From Rhodococcus erythropolis NBRC 15567 (GTDB lineage: Bacteria; Actinomycetota; Actinomycetes; Mycobacteriales; Mycobacteriaceae), in contig NZ_BCRM01000001.1 of assembly GCF_001552595.1 (NCBI RefSeq), positions 868,001-932,000 of the forward strand: a stretch of DNA of 64,000 nucleotides, in the 5' to 3' direction. The notes under the pieces were generated by a model, which was not told the origin of the DNA, did no database searches, and was given only the letters and a program-made list of their open reading frames with translations. Below are positions 43,042 to 51,780 of the stretch, piece after piece. Made by a program: the position numbers and the translations under genes. Within the stretch, counting starts at the first letter, position 1, and each line of letters starts with the position of its first letter.

Positions 43042-44153
43042 CCGACAATAAGAAATATGGCAGCATTTCCGAGCCCAGCGGCAATCTGAAGCGCAACAGC
43101 AATCCGAACCGCAACGAGGGAAGGGCTTCCCGGACGGCGTTCACGGTGCTGATCGGCGTTCTTGCCCTTGTTCTCGGTGCGTGCTCGGTGGATCATTCGG
43201 GCCAGGATTCGTCCAAGGAAACGATCCGTATCGCCTACCAGTCGTTCCCGAGCGGCGACTTGATAGTCAAGAACAATCGCTGGCTCGAAGACGCATTGCC
43301 CGAGTACAACGTGAAGTGGACGAAGTTCGATTCGGGAGCCGACATCAACACCGCCTTCATTGCCGGTGAAATCGATTTCGGCGCAATCGGTTCGAGTCCG
43401 GTTGCTCGTGGCCTCTCGGCACCGCTGAACATTCCGTACCAGGTCGCGTTTGTTCTCGACGTGGCCGGCGACAACGAAGCCTTGGTGGCGCGCAACGCAA
43501 CCGGAATCAAGACCGTCGCAGATCTGCGTGGCAAGAAAGTGGCCACGGCATTCGCCTCGACCGCGCACTACAGTCTGCTGGCAGCACTGAACCAGGCCGG
43601 ACTCAGTGCTGACGACGTCCAGTTGGTGGATCTCCAGCCGCAAGCATCCCTCGCTGCCTGGCAGCGCGGTGACATCGATGCCGTCTACACCTGGTTGCCC
43701 ACGCTCGACGAGCTCCGTAAGGACGGAACACAGTTGATCGCCAGTCGCGAGCTCGCGACGGCTGGAAAGCCGACACTCGATCTTGGTGTGGTGTCGACCG
43801 CGTTTGCCAAGGATCACCCCGAGATCGTCGATACCTGGCGCCAGGTTCAGGCCCGCGCGCTCACGACGATCGCCACGGACCCGGACGCGGCAGCGGAAGC
43901 TGTTGCCGCGCAATTGGGCGCCTCGAAGGACGACGCGGCAGCGCAGCTGAAGCAGGGAGTGTTCCTCACTCCCGAGCAGATCTCCTCGCCGGAATGGCTG
44001 GGCGCCGAAGGCGCTCCCGGGAATCTGGCAGTGAACCTGCAGAGTGCAGCGCAATTCCTGGCCGAGCAGAAGCAGATCGACAGTGTGCCTGATCTGGCGG
44101 TCTTTCAGAATGCTCTCTATGTGAAGGGGCTTCCCGATGTCCTTGACCAGTAG
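43038..44153 (+). CDS. ssuA: sulfonate/taurine-type ABC substrate-binding lipoprotein
   Basis: This extracytoplasmic receptor of 371 residues has a signal with hydrophobic TVLIGVLALVLGA and the lipobox Cys at residue 49. The mature protein has IRIAYQSFPSGDLIVKNNRWLEDALPEYNVKWTKF and FGAIGSSPVARGL, the pattern of SsuA/TauA proteins. GGAGGGGAAAAGT precedes the ATG. The ATPase gene overlaps its 3' end by 17 bases. Aliphatic sulfonate versus taurine cannot be decided. Confidence 0.83.
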   Translation: MTDNKKYGSISEPSGNLKRNSNPNRNEGRASRTAFTVLIGVLALVLGACSVDHSGQDSSKETIRIAYQSFPSGDLIVKNNRWLEDALPEYNVKWTKFDSGADINTAFIAGEIDFGAIGSSPVARGLSAPLNIPYQVAFVLDVAGDNEALVARNATGIKTVADLRGKKVATAFASTAHYSLLAALNQAGLSADDVQLVDLQPQASLAAWQRGDIDAVYTWLPTLDELRKDGTQLIASRELATAGKPTLDLGVVSTAFAKDHPEIVDTWRQVQARALTTIATDPDAAAEAVAAQLGASKDDAAAQLKQGVFLTPEQISSPEWLGAEGAPGNLAVNLQSAAQFLAEQKQIDSVPDLAVFQNALYVKGLPDVLDQ

Positions 44154-44964
44154 CGAGACCGCACAGCAGGCCGCGGGAGGATTCGCTGCCGACCGCCCGG
44201 GCGCGATCCGAATCGACACCGTCTCGCACAAGTACGGCCACGGTCGAGAGTCCGTCACGGCACTCGGGCCGGTATCGATCGACGTCGCCCCTGGTGAGTT
44301 TCTGGTCCTCGTCGGAGCGTCGGGTTGCGGCAAGAGCACATTGCTGCGGCTGATTGCAGGTTTCGAAAATCCTTCCAGCGGAACAGTTCAGGTATCAGGA
44401 TCCGACCCGATTCCCGGGTCGAGTGCCGGCGTGGTGTTTCAGCAACCACGATTGTTTCCGTGGAAATCGGTGGGCGGCAACATCGATCTGGCACTCAAAT
44501 ATGCCGGGGTGACGAAGAGCGAACGCGGGCGAAGGCGCGACGAGCTTCTCGACCGCGTCGGTCTGGGCGGCACTGCGGACCGGCGTATCTGGGAAATCTC
44601 CGGCGGGCAGCAGCAGCGGGTAGCAATTGCCCGGGCCCTGGCGGCCGAAACATCGTTGCTGTTGTTGGACGAGCCCTTTGCCGCATTGGACGCCCTCACT
44701 CGCGAGCGTCTACAGGAGGACCTCCGCAGTGTCAGTGCCGAATCGGGGCGAACAAGTGTCTTCGTCACTCACAGTGCCGACGAGGCGGCCTTTCTCGGCT
44801 CCCGCGTCGTAGTTCTGACAAGCCGGCCCGGCAAGGTCGCACTGGACCTGAAAATCGATCTGCCACGAACCGGCGTCGATCCCGACGATCTCCGAGGCTC
44901 ACCCGAATACGCGGCATTCCGAGCCGAAGTCGGCCATGCGGTCAAGGTTGCTGCTGCAGCGTAG
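44137..44964 (+). CDS. ssuB: sulfonate/taurine-type ABC transporter ATPase
   Basis: This ATPase subunit of 275 residues has Walker A GASGCGKST, the Q-loop VFQQPRLFPW, the signature ISGGQQQRVAIARAL, Walker B LLLLDEPFAALD and the switch His in VFVTHSADEA. It completes a three-gene importer in the order permease, receptor, ATPase. No desulfonating monooxygenase follows, so that function must be elsewhere. Confidence 0.88.
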   Translation: MSLTSSETAQQAAGGFAADRPGAIRIDTVSHKYGHGRESVTALGPVSIDVAPGEFLVLVGASGCGKSTLLRLIAGFENPSSGTVQVSGSDPIPGSSAGVVFQQPRLFPWKSVGGNIDLALKYAGVTKSERGRRRDELLDRVGLGGTADRRIWEISGGQQQRVAIARALAAETSLLLLDEPFAALDALTRERLQEDLRSVSAESGRTSVFVTHSADEAAFLGSRVVVLTSRPGKVALDLKIDLPRTGVDPDDLRGSPEYAAFRAEVGHAVKVAAAA

Positions 44965-45045
44965 GTACCCTGCGCGTCGACTACCAGGTGGCCGCGTCGA
45001 TAATAGGAAGGAGAACGTGCAGGACACGACGAACAAGGAGTGGTC

Positions 45046-45273
45046 ATGGCAACTGAGGTGGAGTCCGGTGACCTCGTGCAGGCAGCCGGCCATGCGGGTC
45101 CGTGGACGGTAGTCGAAGTTCGCCAGGGCATGGCGTTGCTCGAACACAGTGACGGGCACAGGTTGTCGCGTCGAACGACGACGTTGACCGTCGTCCGCAA
45201 GGGCTCGGGCAAGAAGACGACGGCGGTCGACGACGGGAAAGACGAAAACGGGTCGCCTACCCTGTTCGACTGA
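45046..45273 (+). CDS. hypothetical small protein
   Basis: This 75-residue soluble protein is unrecognised. GDLVQAAGHAGPWTVVEVRQGMALLEHSDGHRLSRRTTTLTVVRKG looks like a small beta barrel, followed by a charged tail ending SPTLFD. AGGAG lies seven bases before the ATG. It stands alone between the sulfonate operon and an XRE gene on the other strand. Confidence 0.6.
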   Translation: MATEVESGDLVQAAGHAGPWTVVEVRQGMALLEHSDGHRLSRRTTTLTVVRKGSGKKTTAVDDGKDENGSPTLFD

Positions 45274-45296
45274 CCTTCTGTCAGCCCGAGACGGCG

Positions 45297-45485
45297 TCAG
45301 CTGGAGAAGACGTCGTCGACGCGTTTGTCGAAGTACTCGGCGATTCGGAACGCCAGCGACAGACGCGGGTCGAAGTGGCCCTTCTCGATCGAGATGACGG
45401 TTTGGCGCGTGATTCCGAGTGCGTCGGCGCACGCTTGCTGTGACAATCCGGCTGCCGTACGAAGTTCTTGAAGGTTGTTGCGCAT
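45297..45485 (-). CDS. XRE-family HTH regulator
   Basis: This 62-residue Cro/CI-type DNA-binding protein has LQELRTAAGLSQQACADALGITRQTVISIEKGHFDPRLSLAFRIAEYF. Proteins of this minimal type are usually coded with a membrane protein, as here: its ATG overlaps the stop of the membrane gene (TGATG). It probably binds the large inverted repeat upstream of the pair. Confidence 0.9.
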   Translation of the reverse strand: MRNNLQELRTAAGLSQQACADALGITRQTVISIEKGHFDPRLSLAFRIAEYFDKRVDDVFSS

Positions 45486-45895
45486 CAGATCTCGATCGTG
45501 GGGGCGCGGTCCCTCGACACCGCCCAGTACCGAATTCCGAAGTCGACCAGGCCGAGGGCAGTGAAGATCAGGAGCGGCAGTTCGGGAGCGCCGAAGACAT
45601 TGTGCGCGATCAGCGCGATTCCCATGGCAGTGATCAAGTCTGTGAACGCGCCGAATCCGGCCTTGCGACTCCATTCTGTTTCGACGGTGTCCTCGGGATA
45701 GGCGGGAGCCTTGTTCTTTTCCGATGGGAAAAGGGCCCATACCGATCCGATGCAAGCCGGCGCCATGACGATTGCGAAGACGACGAAGGTCAACGTCTTC
45801 TGGTCGCCGGCGGTCAGTGCTGCGAAAAAGCCGAGGGTCAGCGTTACTGCGACGCCGATGCCGATAACCAGGCTCCACCGTGCCGTGGTGCTCAT
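45485..45895 (-). CDS. four-helix membrane protein paired with the XRE regulator
   Basis: This 136-residue protein has about four hydrophobic segments: WSLVIGIGVAVTLTLGFFAAL, LTFVVFAIVMAPACIGSVWALF, DLITAMGIALIAHNVFG and LPLLIFTALGLVDFGIRYWAV. Function is unknown. GGGAGG precedes the ATG. It is translationally coupled to the XRE gene. Confidence 0.8.
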   Translation of the reverse strand: MSTTARWSLVIGIGVAVTLTLGFFAALTAGDQKTLTFVVFAIVMAPACIGSVWALFPSEKNKAPAYPEDTVETEWSRKAGFGAFTDLITAMGIALIAHNVFGAPELPLLIFTALGLVDFGIRYWAVSRDRAPTIEI

Positions 45896-45906
45896 GAAGC
45901 CTCCCG

Positions 45907-45975
45907 GATGTAAGAGTTCTTTGACAGGGTTGAGCGTAGATTCACGCACGCCGTATGTCAAAGAACTCTTACATC
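45907..45975. repeat. perfect 19-bp inverted repeat upstream of the membrane/XRE pair
   Basis: GATGTAAGAGTTCTTTGAC at 45907-45925 is repeated in reverse complement at 45957-45975, with a 31-base spacer. Each arm (TGT...AAGAGTTCTT...ACA) is itself an imperfect palindrome. The left arm starts 12 bases upstream of the membrane gene's ATG. Confidence 0.9.
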
Positions 45976-45985
45976 GCGCTCCGGG

Positions 45986-46504
45986 TCACGCGATTCCGAA
46001 AGGCGCTGCGTATGAAAACTTCCCCGTCTGATCAGCGCGATGTGTGGTGAGCGTTCTGATCTGAAAGTGAGCGCCCCACTCAGCTTCCGGAGACTCCACT
46101 CCGACGTCCGTGCTGGTGACGAATCCGAACCGCGGGTAGTACTCGGTGCTGCCCAAGAGTGCGATCAGCGGCACGTCCAGGGCGTCGCACGCGCCGACCA
46201 CCGCGTGCATCAGTGCCGAACCAACCCCGCTGCGCTGGTTACCCGGGGTGACAGCCAGCGGGCCGAGGCCAACAGCCTCCACGGGACCGACCCATCCGCG
46301 TGTCCCGATCACGAAGCCGACGATCTCACCGCCGGCTACGGCGACCAGCGACAACTTCGGTAAGTAGTCGTCCGAGGCGAAGAGTTGGCGTGTCAGTTCG
46401 ATCTCGTAGGGAGTCTCGCCGGGCGGTGCCTGGTCGGCAAACGCCGCCCCGAGCAGTGAATAGATGGCGTCACGGTCGGAAGAAGTTTCGCGGCGGATGT
46501 ACAT
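45986..46504 (-). CDS. GNAT-family N-acetyltransferase
   Basis: This acetyl-CoA-dependent acyltransferase of 172 residues has the acetyl-CoA loop in VTPGNQRSGVGSALMHAVVGAC, and ALLGSTEYYPRFGF as in YhbS-like proteins. The substrate is unknown. ATG at 46504 (MYIRRETSSDRDAI) matches the family start. It lies downstream of the SDR/monooxygenase operon on the same strand with 19 bases between. Confidence 0.87.
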   Translation of the reverse strand: MYIRRETSSDRDAIYSLLGAAFADQAPPGETPYEIELTRQLFASDDYLPKLSLVAVAGGEIVGFVIGTRGWVGPVEAVGLGPLAVTPGNQRSGVGSALMHAVVGACDALDVPLIALLGSTEYYPRFGFVTSTDVGVESPEAEWGAHFQIRTLTTHRADQTGKFSYAAPFGIA

Positions 46505-46523
46505 GGCCACGAAACTACCCGGT

Positions 46524-47402
46524 TCACTTCGGATTGTGCTCTCCGTTTTCGGCCTGACGTGCCACTCGCTTTTCGTAGTCCGCACGCCCGTTCGGATCTA
46601 CCGATGTCAGTGCGCGGCGATCATCGATCACCCGGCGGCCGATGTTGATGATCCATTCGGGGACCAGTGCGTCGACGAGATCCCAGCCCGCAAGGTAACG
46701 GGGAACTGCAGTTTCGGCTCGCCGATGCGCGACCGTGTCGACGACGGCCTTGGCCACTACCTCGGGCTCAACCGTCGGCATTCCCTTTCCGAGAGGCACG
46801 CCTGACGAGAGGCCGGTCCGCACCGCGCTGGGCAGGATCGCGCTGACGCTGACCCCGGAATCTGCGAATTCGACACGGGCAGAAGCCGAAAGACCCACTG
46901 CGCCGAACTTGCTGGCGTTGTACACAGCCATCCCGGGTACCGGAAGTTTGCCTGCCATCGATGCGATGTTGACGACGTGTCCGCGTCGTCGATCCACCAT
47001 GCCGGGTAACACGGTGCGCATCCCGTGAATAGGCCCCCAGATGTTGACGTCGAGGGTGACTCGACTGGTGGCGTCGGACTCGTCGAGGAAGCTGCCGAGC
47101 GGCATCACTCCCGCGTTGTTGACGAGAATGTCGATGTGGCCGAATTCGCCGATCACCTTGGAGGCGAACACATCCCAGGAATCGCGCGACGTGACGTCCA
47201 GCAGGTAACCGCGGGCACGTGGGCCGATGGACCCCGCTGTGTCGACGGCAGTCTCCTCGTCGAGATCGCCGACGCATACGAGTGCACCGCGAGCAGCGAA
47301 CAACTTGGCTGTCGCCCGGCCGATTCCGCGGCCACCGCCCGAGATGACGACGACCGCTCCGTCGAGATCGATCGGCGGGTAGGTGGTGCCGAAGAGGCTC
47401 AT
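46524..47402 (-). CDS. short-chain dehydrogenase/reductase
   Basis: This SDR of 292 residues has the cofactor motif SGGGRGIGRATAKLF, NNAGVMPLG, the catalytic Ser in NIASMAGKL and YNASKFGAVGLSASARVEF. Such SDRs are commonly coded next to flavin monooxygenases and may form the ketone that the monooxygenase oxidises. Its start overlaps the monooxygenase stop by four bases. Confidence 0.88.
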   Translation of the reverse strand: MSLFGTTYPPIDLDGAVVVISGGGRGIGRATAKLFAARGALVCVGDLDEETAVDTAGSIGPRARGYLLDVTSRDSWDVFASKVIGEFGHIDILVNNAGVMPLGSFLDESDATSRVTLDVNIWGPIHGMRTVLPGMVDRRRGHVVNIASMAGKLPVPGMAVYNASKFGAVGLSASARVEFADSGVSVSAILPSAVRTGLSSGVPLGKGMPTVEPEVVAKAVVDTVAHRRAETAVPRYLAGWDLVDALVPEWIINIGRRVIDDRRALTSVDPNGRADYEKRVARQAENGEHNPK

Positions 47403-48970
47403 GCGGTGTACTCCGGTTCCGGACTGGTGGTGGGCTCGGATGGCGTGGGTTCGGATGGCGTGGGTTCGGATGGCGTGGGTTCGGGGGGCGTGTTGTCTGA
47501 CTCAGGGTTCGATGTGTGGTTGTAGGCATACGGATCGAAGTCCCGTAGCCGTCGACGCATGGCACCGGACGACCACGGCCAGTTGAAACTGTTGCGGCCG
47601 TTGACGTCGAAGAAATAGCTTTCGCAACCACCGGCGTTGTAGACCGTGGTCCCCAATGCCTCCTGAACCTGAGAGTTGAAGGCTGCCTGAACTTCCTCTC
47701 GCACGTCGATGGTCTGCCAGCCGTGACGACGGGCGTGGCCGATTGCCTGCGCCACATAGTTCAGTTGGGCTTCCAAGATCATGAATGCCGACGTGTGCCC
47801 GGTGCCGAGGCTCGGGCCCAGCAGAATGAACGCGTTGGGGAATCCACTGACGGCGGAGCCGAAGTACGCCTGCGGGCTTCCCTGCCAATGATCGTCGAGT
47901 GATCGACCTTCTCCGTCGAATACCTTGGATGCGATGGGCATGTCGAGGATGTGGAAGCCCGTTCCGAAGATGATGGCGTCCACCTCCGCCTCCACTCCGT
48001 CGGCGCCGATCATGGTGTTACCGCGGATCTGCTCGACGGCGTTGGCATGGACGCTGACGTTGGGTTTGCCGAGGGCCGGATAGTACGAGTTCGACATGAG
48101 CAGTCGCTTGCAACCGAGGGTGTAGTCGGGAGTCAATGCCTTGCGCAGCTTCGGATCGCGTACCTGCAGGCGCAATTGGGCTGACCCGAGTTTCTGCACG
48201 ATTCGCAGAATCCACGGATTACGGAATCCCAATCCGAGCGCTTCCATGATTCCGTATTCGATGCTGCGCAAGGCTTTCTGTGCTCCCGGCACGAATCGCA
48301 TGACGGACCTTTCGATCCGCGGTACGTAGTGATCGGGTTTGGGAAGAACCCATTGAGCGGTTCGCTGGTAGAGGTGAAGGGCGGAGACCTGGGAGACGAT
48401 GCGCGGAACGAACTGGACTGCCGACGCTCCGGTTCCTACGACGGCGACGCGTTTTCCGGTCAGGTCGTAGTCGTGATTCCACTGCGAGGAATGAAACACC
48501 TCTCCCTCGAACGCTTCCAGTCCGGGTATCGCCGGTGTCAGGGGTTCGTTCCACGGGCCGGCAGCGGCTATCACGAAGCGAGCAGTCAGTTCGCCGCTGG
48601 AAGTTGTTATCTTCCACAGTGATTGCGACGCATCCCATCGCGCGGAGAGCATTTCGACCCCGAAGCGAACGTGTTTGTCGACTCCGTGCGTGCCCGCCGT
48701 GGTCTCGATGTATTCGCGGATCTCCGGTTGCTCCGCGAACAAGCGCGTCCAATCCGGATTGGCGGCAAAGGAGTACGAGTACAGACCGGATGGAACGTCG
48801 CAGGCGCACCCGGGATAGGTGTTGGCGCGCCAGGTTCCACCGAGGGAGTCGGCCTTCTCGAGGAGTGCGAAGTTGTCGATTCCGAGACGCTGCAGGTGGA
48901 TAGCCGCGCCGATTCCGGAAATTCCACCGCCGATGATGACGACCTCGAAGTGGTCAGATTCGTTGTTCAC
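47399..48970 (-). CDS. flavin-containing (Baeyer-Villiger-type) monooxygenase with repeat tail
   Basis: This 523-residue FAD/NADPH monooxygenase has GGGISGIGAAIHLQRL, GGTWRANTYPGCACDVPS, FEGEVFHSSQWNHDYD (close to the FxGxxxHxxxW fingerprint) and GTGASAVQFVP. The C-terminus is an unusual PSEPT repeat tail encoded by a 15-bp tandem repeat. GTG at 48970 is chosen 13 bases after the patatin stop; an ATG at 49021 would overlap that gene. Confidence 0.85.
   Translation of the reverse strand: MNNESDHFEVVIIGGGISGIGAAIHLQRLGIDNFALLEKADSLGGTWRANTYPGCACDVPSGLYSYSFAANPDWTRLFAEQPEIREYIETTAGTHGVDKHVRFGVEMLSARWDASQSLWKITTSSGELTARFVIAAAGPWNEPLTPAIPGLEAFEGEVFHSSQWNHDYDLTGKRVAVVGTGASAVQFVPRIVSQVSALHLYQRTAQWVLPKPDHYVPRIERSVMRFVPGAQKALRSIEYGIMEALGLGFRNPWILRIVQKLGSAQLRLQVRDPKLRKALTPDYTLGCKRLLMSNSYYPALGKPNVSVHANAVEQIRGNTMIGADGVEAEVDAIIFGTGFHILDMPIASKVFDGEGRSLDDHWQGSPQAYFGSAVSGFPNAFILLGPSLGTGHTSAFMILEAQLNYVAQAIGHARRHGWQTIDVREEVQAAFNSQVQEALGTTVYNAGGCESYFFDVNGRNSFNWPWSSGAMRRRLRDFDPYAYNHTSNPESDNTPPEPTPSEPTPSEPTPSEPTTSPEPEYTA
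47430..47489. repeat. 15-bp tandem repeat in the monooxygenase 3' end
   Basis: Four copies of GTGGGTTCGGATGGC (47430-47444, 47445-47459, 47460-47474, 47475-47489) are present; the middle two are identical and the outer two differ slightly. In frame they encode PSEPT-type units. Confidence 0.92.
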
Positions 48971-48983
48971 TGAGTCTGCGCTT

Positions 48984-49979
48984 TCACTGGTGGGAACGAG
49001 TGGGCTGGAACGGGTGCACATCGAGTTCGCGCTTGACGCTCGCACGTGTTGTACGCAGCGATGATTCGAAGGTGGCGAGCCGTCGGCGGCCGTCCATGAA
49101 GTTGGCGCCCATCACGGCAAGGTCGTCGTCGGTGGCATCGATTCGCATGACTCTGGTACCCGCGGAGCGGACCAGTTCGATCTCCTGGTCGAGCCCCTTG
49201 GACATGGCATTGCGCAGGGCACCGCGTTCGATACGGGCGGCGCCGCGCGCCGGCCTCAGGGTTCGAGAAGCCATGGGCGCCAGTACAACCAGCTCGTCCA
49301 ATTGGAGGGGGAGCAGAAGATCTACCGAAGCCGTGGATGCGGCGCCGCCGTCGATGTACCTGACGCCGTCGATCGTCACGGGTGGAAACCAGCCGGGAAT
49401 CGCCCATGACGCTCGGAGTGCTTCACCGACGGTCACTTTCGGAGCCCCCTGTGCCCCGAATGCGACCCGTCGCCCCGTTCTGTAGTCCATGGATACCATG
49501 TACGCGTTCGGATGTGGGAGCCACGAATCGCCCGGAGCAAGTGATTCGGCGAGCGTAGTGAGCCAGGACGGGTCGCCGCCACCAACCGGTGCAATGCCGC
49601 TCATCCGGCTCAGAACCGGAAGGTCTCGACGCGTGAGGAGCCGTGGATTGCCGACGCCCAGTCTCGGAAGTGGTGGGATCTTTCCGGGCGCCGACGCGAT
49701 GTGGGTGAGGAGCTCGGGGCGTGCGGCGGCGTTGCCGAGTTGCATGGCAACCAACTCGTCGACACCGACTCCGCTGCCGAGCATCGTCACGAACTCGGCG
49801 CCGGCGGAGGTTCCGATGATGGCTGTGGCTTCCCGTGGATCCCAGTCGAGCGCATCCCGGACCGAGGCGAGCGCGGCAACAGTCCAGGCAAAACCGAGAG
49901 TGCCGCCGCAGCCGATGGCCAAGCCGCGTCTCGGTGCGCTGTTTTGGCGCACGGTGGTACCGGTCACATCTGAAGTCAT
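48984..49979 (-). CDS. patatin-like phospholipase
   Basis: This Ser/Asp dyad hydrolase of 331 residues has RGLAIGCGGTLGFAWTVAAL (oxyanion loop), GTSAGAEF with the nucleophile and YIDGGAAS with the catalytic Asp. It probably hydrolyses lipid esters. ATG at 49979 is chosen; the open frame continues into the divergent TetR gene. It leads the monooxygenase/SDR operon. Confidence 0.88.
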   Translation of the reverse strand: MTSDVTGTTVRQNSAPRRGLAIGCGGTLGFAWTVAALASVRDALDWDPREATAIIGTSAGAEFVTMLGSGVGVDELVAMQLGNAAARPELLTHIASAPGKIPPLPRLGVGNPRLLTRRDLPVLSRMSGIAPVGGGDPSWLTTLAESLAPGDSWLPHPNAYMVSMDYRTGRRVAFGAQGAPKVTVGEALRASWAIPGWFPPVTIDGVRYIDGGAASTASVDLLLPLQLDELVVLAPMASRTLRPARGAARIERGALRNAMSKGLDQEIELVRSAGTRVMRIDATDDDLAVMGANFMDGRRRLATFESSLRTTRASVKRELDVHPFQPTRSHQ

Positions 49980-50108
49980 GGTTCGGAGACTATCAGTATC
50001 CGAATAACGTTGGTACCCCAAAATTGGTTTCAGTACTCCACTCGACAACCGTTCGCGGTATTCGGCTACCGTGGGAATCTCGATACCGAGGACCACTGGG
50101 AGGTTCCG

Positions 50109-50699
50109 ATGGCGCGATTGACCAGGCAGGAAGCGCAGGCGTTGACCCGCGAGACCCTGTTGGCGACGGCCGTCGAGCACTTTCTCGATCGCGGATACGC
50201 CGCGGCCTCTCTCGATCAGATCGCCGAGGACGCCGGGTACTCCAAGGGGGCGGTGTACTCGAATTTCAAGAACAAGGATGAATTGTGTGCCGAAGTTCTC
50301 GGCCGGATCAGGCTGACCAAGGTCGGTGAGATCACTGCGCAACTCGGGGCGAAATCGACCCTCGGCGATGCGGTGGCTGAATTCGCGCGGTGGGCCGAGC
50401 GAACAATCGGGGACCAGAGGTGGACGCTGCTCGAGGTCGAGTTCTCGGTGAGATCGCGGCACAGCGAGGACATTCGGGAGAAGATCGCGGCGGGTGCAGA
50501 CCAGGTGCGGGGACTGATCGCCGGATTGGTCCAACACCTCACGGAATCCAACGGGGTGACGCCGACGCTGGATCCGGACGCAGCCGCGCTGCGAATGCTC
50601 AGCGTCGGAATCGGTTTGGGGCTACAGCGCGCAATCAGCCCAGAGCTTCCCGTCGATCCGCTGGTGGATACGGTGCGGGAGATTCTGTCGGGCGGCTGA
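50109..50699 (+). CDS. TetR-family regulator
   Basis: This 196-residue TetR has its HTH in LDQIAEDAGYSKGAVYSNFKNKDELC and a C-terminal ligand domain. It is divergent from the patatin/monooxygenase/SDR operon, which it probably controls. The 129-base gap contains CCGAATA (50000-50006) and TATTCGG (50059-50065) as a spaced inverted repeat. Its 3' end overlaps the convergent hydrolase by 65 bases. Confidence 0.88.
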   Translation: MARLTRQEAQALTRETLLATAVEHFLDRGYAAASLDQIAEDAGYSKGAVYSNFKNKDELCAEVLGRIRLTKVGEITAQLGAKSTLGDAVAEFARWAERTIGDQRWTLLEVEFSVRSRHSEDIREKIAAGADQVRGLIAGLVQHLTESNGVTPTLDPDAAALRMLSVGIGLGLQRAISPELPVDPLVDTVREILSGG

Positions 50700-51780
50700 G
50701 GAGTGCGCGGAGCATGCCGCCGATCTCGGCGACCGCTGCACGGGATCCGGCACTGGGCCCCAGAATGTTGACGAAGCCGTGGATGAAGCCGGGATAGCGT
50801 CTATCCGTGACGTGAACACCGTTGTCTCGCAATCGTGCTGCGTACGCTTCGCCTTCGTCTCGGAGTGGATCGAATCCCGCCGTGATCACGATGGCTGGTG
50901 GCAGTCCGGCCACGTCGGGGGCGCGTAGCGGCGACACCAACGGGTCGAGTCGATCGGCATCCTTGCCGAGGAAGCTGGACTCGTAGAAGTTCATATTGGC
51001 CTCGGTCAGGAAGAAGCCTTCACCGAACGTCGTTCTCGAGGGAGCCTTCTCGTGAAAGTCGGTCGCGGGGTAGATCAACAGTTGTGCTGCCGGTGGGGTC
51101 TTGCCGTCGTCGCGGGCACGCAACGCCACCGTCGCGGACAGGTGCCCGCCCGCACTGTCTCCTCCGACAGCGATGCGCGTCGGGTCTGCCCCGAACTCTT
51201 CGGCGCGGTCGACAATATCCTGGTACGCGGCATAGGCGTCGTCTACCGGTGTGGGGAAAGCGAATTCGGGTGAAAGCCGGTAGTCGACCGAGATGACCCG
51301 TGCGCCGGAGGTCTCGGCCAACAGGCGACACGGAGCGTCGTGGGATTCGATGCCGCCCTGTACCCAGCCGCCGCCGTGGAAGTAGACGAGCAGAGCGCCG
51401 GTGTCGGCAGTCGGAACGTAGAGCCGGGCGCGGAGCGGGCCGTCGGCACCCGAAACGGAGATCTCTTCGGTGCGGACCTGCGCGGGCCTTCCACCCATCA
51501 TGATCGCGGTTCGGGTGAGATTGGCGCGAGCAGCGGCGAGTGACTGGGGGTCGGTGGAATGCGAGGGGAGTGGCCGCGTCTTCGCGAGCGTGAGCAGCAG
51601 GTGTGCGTCGGCGTCGAGCGTGTTGCCCTCGATGACGACGGGTGGCCCGGTGATTCGACGTTTCACCGCGCTGGGCAGCGCGAATGCGGCTGCTACCAAG
51701 GACGCTTCGGCGCGATCTCGAATGCTGCGGCTGCTGGCCTGCTTCACGGATTCCGACACGTGGCGCACACTACCAAGCAT
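50635..51780 (-). CDS. alpha/beta hydrolase, hormone-sensitive-lipase type
   Basis: This esterase of 381 residues has the HSL oxyanion motif YFHGGGWVQGG, the nucleophile GGDSAGGHLSA, FDPLRDEGEAYA and the His in GFIHGF. It resembles mycobacterial LipH/LipN-type esterases. ATG at 51780 shares two bases with the start of the divergent metallo-hydrolase, and neither has a ribosome-binding site, so one start may be wrong. Confidence 0.85.
   Translation of the reverse strand: MLGSVRHVSESVKQASSRSIRDRAEASLVAAAFALPSAVKRRITGPPVVIEGNTLDADAHLLLTLAKTRPLPSHSTDPQSLAAARANLTRTAIMMGGRPAQVRTEEISVSGADGPLRARLYVPTADTGALLVYFHGGGWVQGGIESHDAPCRLLAETSGARVISVDYRLSPEFAFPTPVDDAYAAYQDIVDRAEEFGADPTRIAVGGDSAGGHLSATVALRARDDGKTPPAAQLLIYPATDFHEKAPSRTTFGEGFFLTEANMNFYESSFLGKDADRLDPLVSPLRAPDVAGLPPAIVITAGFDPLRDEGEAYAARLRDNGVHVTDRRYPGFIHGFVNILGPSAGSRAAVAEIGGMLRALLSRPTESPAPYPPADRREALG

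Noticed and set aside
42921-44339. Long open frame antisense to ssuA (about 470 codons)
   Set aside because: It is an antisense shadow of a high-GC gene, without start signal or recognisable family.
45017-45112. 31-codon frame with a good AAGGAG site, overlapping the hypothetical gene at 45046
   Set aside because: It has no Cys run, no recognisable pattern and an odd composition. The ribosome-binding site may be chance, although a translated leader cannot be ruled out.
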